A stretch of DNA of 64,000 nt, from positions 62,001 to 126,000 of the forward strand of contig NZ_BMTL01000002.1 in the NCBI RefSeq assembly GCF_014649655.1, given 5' to 3'. The notes below the pieces were generated by a model. That model was given only the letters and a program-made list of their open reading frames with translations. It was not told the DNA's origin and made no database searches. This document shows, in pieces, positions 61,224 through 64,000 of this stretch (positions are counted from its first letter, which is position 1; the number at the start of each line of letters is the position of its first letter). The DNA comes from Streptomyces humidus. GTDB lineage: Bacteria; Actinomycetota; Actinomycetes; Streptomycetales; Streptomycetaceae. Position numbers and translations under genes: made by a program.

Positions 61224-62009
61224 GTGGCGCATTCCGCCATGTCTGGTACCGGAACGACCTCAGGTGACGATCCCCTCCAGACCGCGGTATGGCGGCTGCG
61301 CTCGCGGGCCTGCTGGGCCGACGCGGCGGCCCTGATCCCACCCGGCACGGCCGCGGGCGCGACCCAGCGGGCCGCGCTGCTGGTGGAGCGGTGTCTCTAC
61401 ACCGAGCAGGGCTGGCAGGACGCCGAGGACGCGCTGCGCACGGCGGAGGCGCTGGCCCACGACGACGAGGAGCGCGGCGCGGCCGCTTGTGAACGCGGGC
61501 AACTTGCCTACGCGGCCACGCTGCACGGGGTGCGCGACCGGGCGGACGAGGCGCGGGCCGCGCTGGGACGGGCGGCGGCGCTGATCCCGCCCGACGCGAC
61601 GGGCCGGGCCCTGCTGGACTTCCGCCGGGGCCTGCTCGCGGAGAACATCTCGCGCTCCCCGCAGGCCGCGAGGGCCGCGTACCGACGCGCCCACACGGCG
61701 GCCGCCGCGCACTCGGACTCCCTGCTGCTGTCCTTCACCTGGCGCCACCTCGCCGGACTCGCCCTGCGTGACGGCGAGGTGGCCGAGGCACGGCACGGCT
61801 TCGCCGAATCCCTGCGTATCCGCGAGGAGTTGGGCTACCTGGTGGGCACCGCTCCGGCGCTCGCCTCACTGGCGGACGCGGAGGTCGAACCGGAGGCGTC
61901 GCGGCTGCGGGAGGAGGCGCGACGGCTGTTCCGGCTGCTGGGCGGCGTACCGACCTGGCTGGCACGGCAGTTGGCCACACCGACGGCCCCGAGCCCGTCG
62001 GGCGTGTGA
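61224..62009 (+). CDS. TPR-repeat protein
   Basis: A 261-residue protein consisting mostly of helical tetratricopeptide-like repeats rich in Ala and Arg (WQDAEDALRTAEALAHDDEE, DRADEARAALGRAAALIPP, SPQAARAAYRRAHTAAA). A final helical motif is EASRLREEARRLFRLLGG. It is probably a protein-interaction scaffold; no partner is evident. I choose the GTG at 61224 because GGGGAGGG ends four bases upstream. It follows the pucR gene by 172 bases but no direct link is apparent. Confidence 0.8.
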   Translation: MAHSAMSGTGTTSGDDPLQTAVWRLRSRACWADAAALIPPGTAAGATQRAALLVERCLYTEQGWQDAEDALRTAEALAHDDEERGAAACERGQLAYAATLHGVRDRADEARAALGRAAALIPPDATGRALLDFRRGLLAENISRSPQAARAAYRRAHTAAAAHSDSLLLSFTWRHLAGLALRDGEVAEARHGFAESLRIREELGYLVGTAPALASLADAEVEPEASRLREEARRLFRLLGGVPTWLARQLATPTAPSPSGV

Positions 62010-62055
62010 CCAGGAGCCTCCCGGGTCCACATCTCCGGCTCTTCGGTTCCTCGGC

Positions 62056-62103
62056 TCGGCGGCTCGGCGGCTCGGCGGCTCGGCGGCTCGGCGGCTCGGC
62101 GGC
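62056..62103 (+). repeat. CTCGGCGG octamer array
   Basis: About six tandem copies of the 8-bp unit CTCGGCGG (first copies shortened) lie between the TPR gene and the convergent GntR gene, followed by degenerate CTCCGC/CACTCCGG repeats to about 62170. Probably a variable microsatellite. Confidence 0.82.
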
Positions 62104-62194
62104 ACACTGGCTCCGCAGCTCCGCGACACTACGACTCCGCGGCACTCCGGCTCTGCGGCACTCCGGTTCTGCTCCGCGACTGGAGGGCGATCGT

Positions 62195-63103
62195 TCAGCC
62201 GTTCGAGGCCGCGAAGTGTTCCCGGGCCAGTGTCTGGACCACGTCCAACTCACCTGCCGTCAGCGCCTCCAGCAGAGACAGGTGCTCGGCCGCGTCGGCG
62301 ACGAGGTCCGCCCGTCCGTGTCGTGCCGGTCCGCCGACCGGCGGCCACTGCGCGCGTCGGTGCAGATCGTCGGCGATCGCGACCAACTGCTCGTTGCCGG
62401 AGAGGGCGAGCAGCGCCCGATGGAAGAGCCGGTCGGCTTCCGCGTACGTGGCGCGGCAGCCGGAGGCCGCCGCACGGACGCCTGCCTCGGCCAGGGGCCT
62501 CAGCTCGGTCCACCGCTCACCGGGCACCGTACGGGCGAGCCGCAGCAGGACGGGCACTTCGATCAGCGCGCGCACTTCGGCGAGTTCGGCCAGCTCGCGG
62601 GCGCCGCGCACGATCACCCGGAACCCTCGGTTGGGGACGACCTCCACGGCGCCCTCCAGCGCGAGCTGCTGCATCGCCTCGCGGACAGGCGTCGCGGAGA
62701 CGCCGAAGCGCTCGCCGAGAACCGGGGCGGAGTACACCTCGCCCGGGAGCAATTCCCCGGTGACGAGCGCGGTGCGCAGGGCGTCGAGTATCTGACCGCG
62801 TACCGAAGCCCGCTGGACCACGGGGCGGGAAGACACCGAAGCGGCCCCCGGCCGAGCGAAGCCGAGAGCGGGGGAAGGGGGTTCACCGTGCGTGTGCTCG
62901 CCGCGCGCGGCGTCCGCCGGCCCGCATCGTTCGCGGTCCGTGCCCTCGCCGTACTCGCCGTACTCGACGGAGCAGGAGCGCGACTGGGCCGGCACCCGGG
63001 CGCGGCCGTCGGCCCCGGGCGCGCCCGGGGTCTCCGTGCCGGTGGAGGCCTGTGCGCTCTGCTCCACGGGGCCTCCTCCGGCCTTGTCGGTACTTGAGGT
63101 CAT
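62195..63103 (-). CDS. GntR/FadR-type regulator (FCD domain)
   Basis: A 302-residue regulator. Residues 98-160 form the GntR winged helix (RGQILDALRTALVTGELLPG, then FGVSATPVREAMQQLALEG). Residues 170-295 form an all-helical FCD ligand domain (ELAELAEVRALIEVPVL, DRLFHRALLALSGNEQLV). The first 90 residues are a disordered, Pro/Gly/Glu-rich extension. The ATG at 63103 has no visible ribosome binding site; a GTG at 62836 would give a standard-length protein. The target is unknown. Confidence 0.8.
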   Translation of the reverse strand: MTSSTDKAGGGPVEQSAQASTGTETPGAPGADGRARVPAQSRSCSVEYGEYGEGTDRERCGPADAARGEHTHGEPPSPALGFARPGAASVSSRPVVQRASVRGQILDALRTALVTGELLPGEVYSAPVLGERFGVSATPVREAMQQLALEGAVEVVPNRGFRVIVRGARELAELAEVRALIEVPVLLRLARTVPGERWTELRPLAEAGVRAAASGCRATYAEADRLFHRALLALSGNEQLVAIADDLHRRAQWPPVGGPARHGRADLVADAAEHLSLLEALTAGELDVVQTLAREHFAASNG

Positions 63104-63654
63104 TACGACGGGTTGTTACTCGTCCGTCAAGCACCTTAGGCGCACCTGCCGCTTCAGAGGTAACGGGGGCTCTGCCTCGACGGGGCACGGGGGTGGCCGA
63201 AAACTCTCGAAGACGGAAGGCGAGGCAAGGCTTGGGTGTAAGCGCTTTCGAAACGGCGGCACGGGCACGTCCAGAGGCCGGTCACCCGCAGAGCGGCGGA
63301 TGGGTCACGGCCGGCCGACGGTGGCGCGACTCTGTAAGGTTTTCCGGCCCGGGGCGAGACCCAGGGCATCCGCGACTACGGCCAGAGGGCTTGCCTGAAC
63401 GTGGTAACCGGCTTCGGACCGCACCGTCACGCATGGCCCGTCTGCCTGCATGCATGTCTGCTGATCATCGTTGCGTGGTTTATGCACCAACGGGTCCTCC
63501 GCCCGTCTGTGACGCACATCTCGCCCGCGCGGTGGCCTCCGGGCGAGGAGGCACCGCGGGCGGATACCCGGGGTGGGCGACTGCCGAGCACCACGTGCCG
63601 CCGCCCGCCCCTTCCAGGCCGCGCACACGGCGGCGCGGCCGCGCCCTGTAGGTC
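63104..63654. other. Non-coding stretch at the right edge
   Basis: No convincing gene. Base composition falls near 63410-63500 (CTGATCATCGTTGCGTGGTTTATGC). A LacI-operator-like element TAAGCGCTTTCGAAAC lies at about 63239-63254. Several open frames here are short, lack binding sites and read through both strands. Confidence 0.4.
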
Positions 63655-63981
63655 ATGGCGACCGACGAGGTCGTCGAGGGACTCTGTTACTTCACCCATC
63701 TGCTCGGCGACGACGAGCAGGAGCGGGCACGACGGGACCTGGAGCTGCTGGAGCTGTGCTCCGGGGACCACGCGACCTACGTCGGCTCAGCCCCCTTACA
63801 CGAGCCGACCGGCCCCGGCGGTGAGCTGCCCACCCGGGACCGAGCGAGCTGCCCCACGTTTTGCGCCGCACGCCCCGACGACACCTACGCCTCCTGCGCT
63901 CCTGCCCGCACACCTGTGACACCGACCGCGTCACCGAGCTGGCAGGCACCTCGGCCGCGACCGGCTGACGGTCTTCAGTAG
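63655..63981 (+). CDS. Possible small protein or remnant
   Basis: An ATG-start frame of 108 residues. The first 55 (DEVVEGLCYFTHLLGDDEQE, then RRDLELLELCSGDHATYV) look like real protein, but the remainder is Pro/Thr/Ser-rich and may be out of frame. The upstream GTAGGT is a poor binding site. It could be the degenerate start of a gene cut by decay near the window's end. Confidence 0.3.
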   Translation: MATDEVVEGLCYFTHLLGDDEQERARRDLELLELCSGDHATYVGSAPLHEPTGPGGELPTRDRASCPTFCAARPDDTYASCAPARTPVTPTASPSWQAPRPRPADGLQ

Positions 63982-64000
63982 CGGTCCCGGCTTTCTCCCC

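Noticed and set aside
63239-63254. LacI-type operator TAAGCGCTTTCGAAAC
   Set aside because: Palindromic core is short, and no gene starts nearby.

Overview
The window is chromosomal DNA of a Streptomyces or close relative. The base composition is very G+C rich with G/C in nearly all third codon positions. GTG and TTG starts are frequent, stop and start codons often overlap by four bases, some transcripts look leaderless, and the family content is typically actinobacterial (LAL regulator, furA-katG, cbtAB with a B12 riboswitch, AMP-ligase pairs, secreted trypsin).

Layout. 0-3.8 kb: AlaA-type aminotransferase, DUF805 membrane protein, histidine phosphatase, hypothetical protein, hotdog thioesterase. 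3.9-8.3 kb: minus-strand purine catabolism operon (uraD, uraH, uricase, 8-oxoguanine deaminase) behind a small HTH gene pair; an inverted repeat overlaps its promoter. 8.8-14.7 kb: hypotheticals, a zinc-ribbon/Mrr-like protein with Pro-Glu repeats, and two coupled acyl-CoA synthetase genes (one broken by a 1-nt frameshift) divergent from a GAF-LuxR regulator. 15-19 kb: giant LAL regulator and secreted trypsin, with repeated CCCTTAG-type sites at the trypsin promoter. 19-27.7 kb: AlkZ-like protein, CorA, BlaI/M56 pair with two operators, DedA-PAP2 operon, Rieske/DUF2231 protein, FUSC protein.

27.9-39.9 kb: a complete Tn7-like transposon of 11,969 bp, bounded by a 12-bp perfect terminal inverted repeat (TGTAGGTTCCGC) and a 5-bp target duplication (CCCTC). 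Its transposition operon is tnsA-tnsB-tnsC-tniQ, with tnsB frameshifted. Its cargo is an ABC exporter operon ending in an unusual fusion enzyme: an N-terminal squalene/phytoene-synthase-like domain joined to a C-terminal cis-prenyltransferase (UppS-like) domain. A lipoprotein gene and a decayed remnant lie between the cargo and the left end. This mobile terpenoid/polyprenyl cassette is the most interesting part of the window.

40-44.2 kb: cobalamin genes (cobH, cobK, a phosphatase-fold protein without catalytic His residues, cbtA, cbtB) with a clear B12 riboswitch before cbtB. 44.4-53.3 kb: class V aminotransferase, furA-katG with an apparently leaderless furA promoter, secreted GH43 arabinofuranosidase, lipoprotein polysaccharide deacetylase with a palindromic promoter, SRPBCC protein, lone LanC-like protein. 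53.2-61 kb: xanthine dehydrogenase operon (FAD, 2Fe-2S and Mo subunits, XdhC chaperone with a Gly/Ser repeat insert) divergent from a PucR regulator, complementing the urate genes at 4-8 kb. 61-64 kb: TPR protein, GntR/FCD regulator and a poorly coding right edge.
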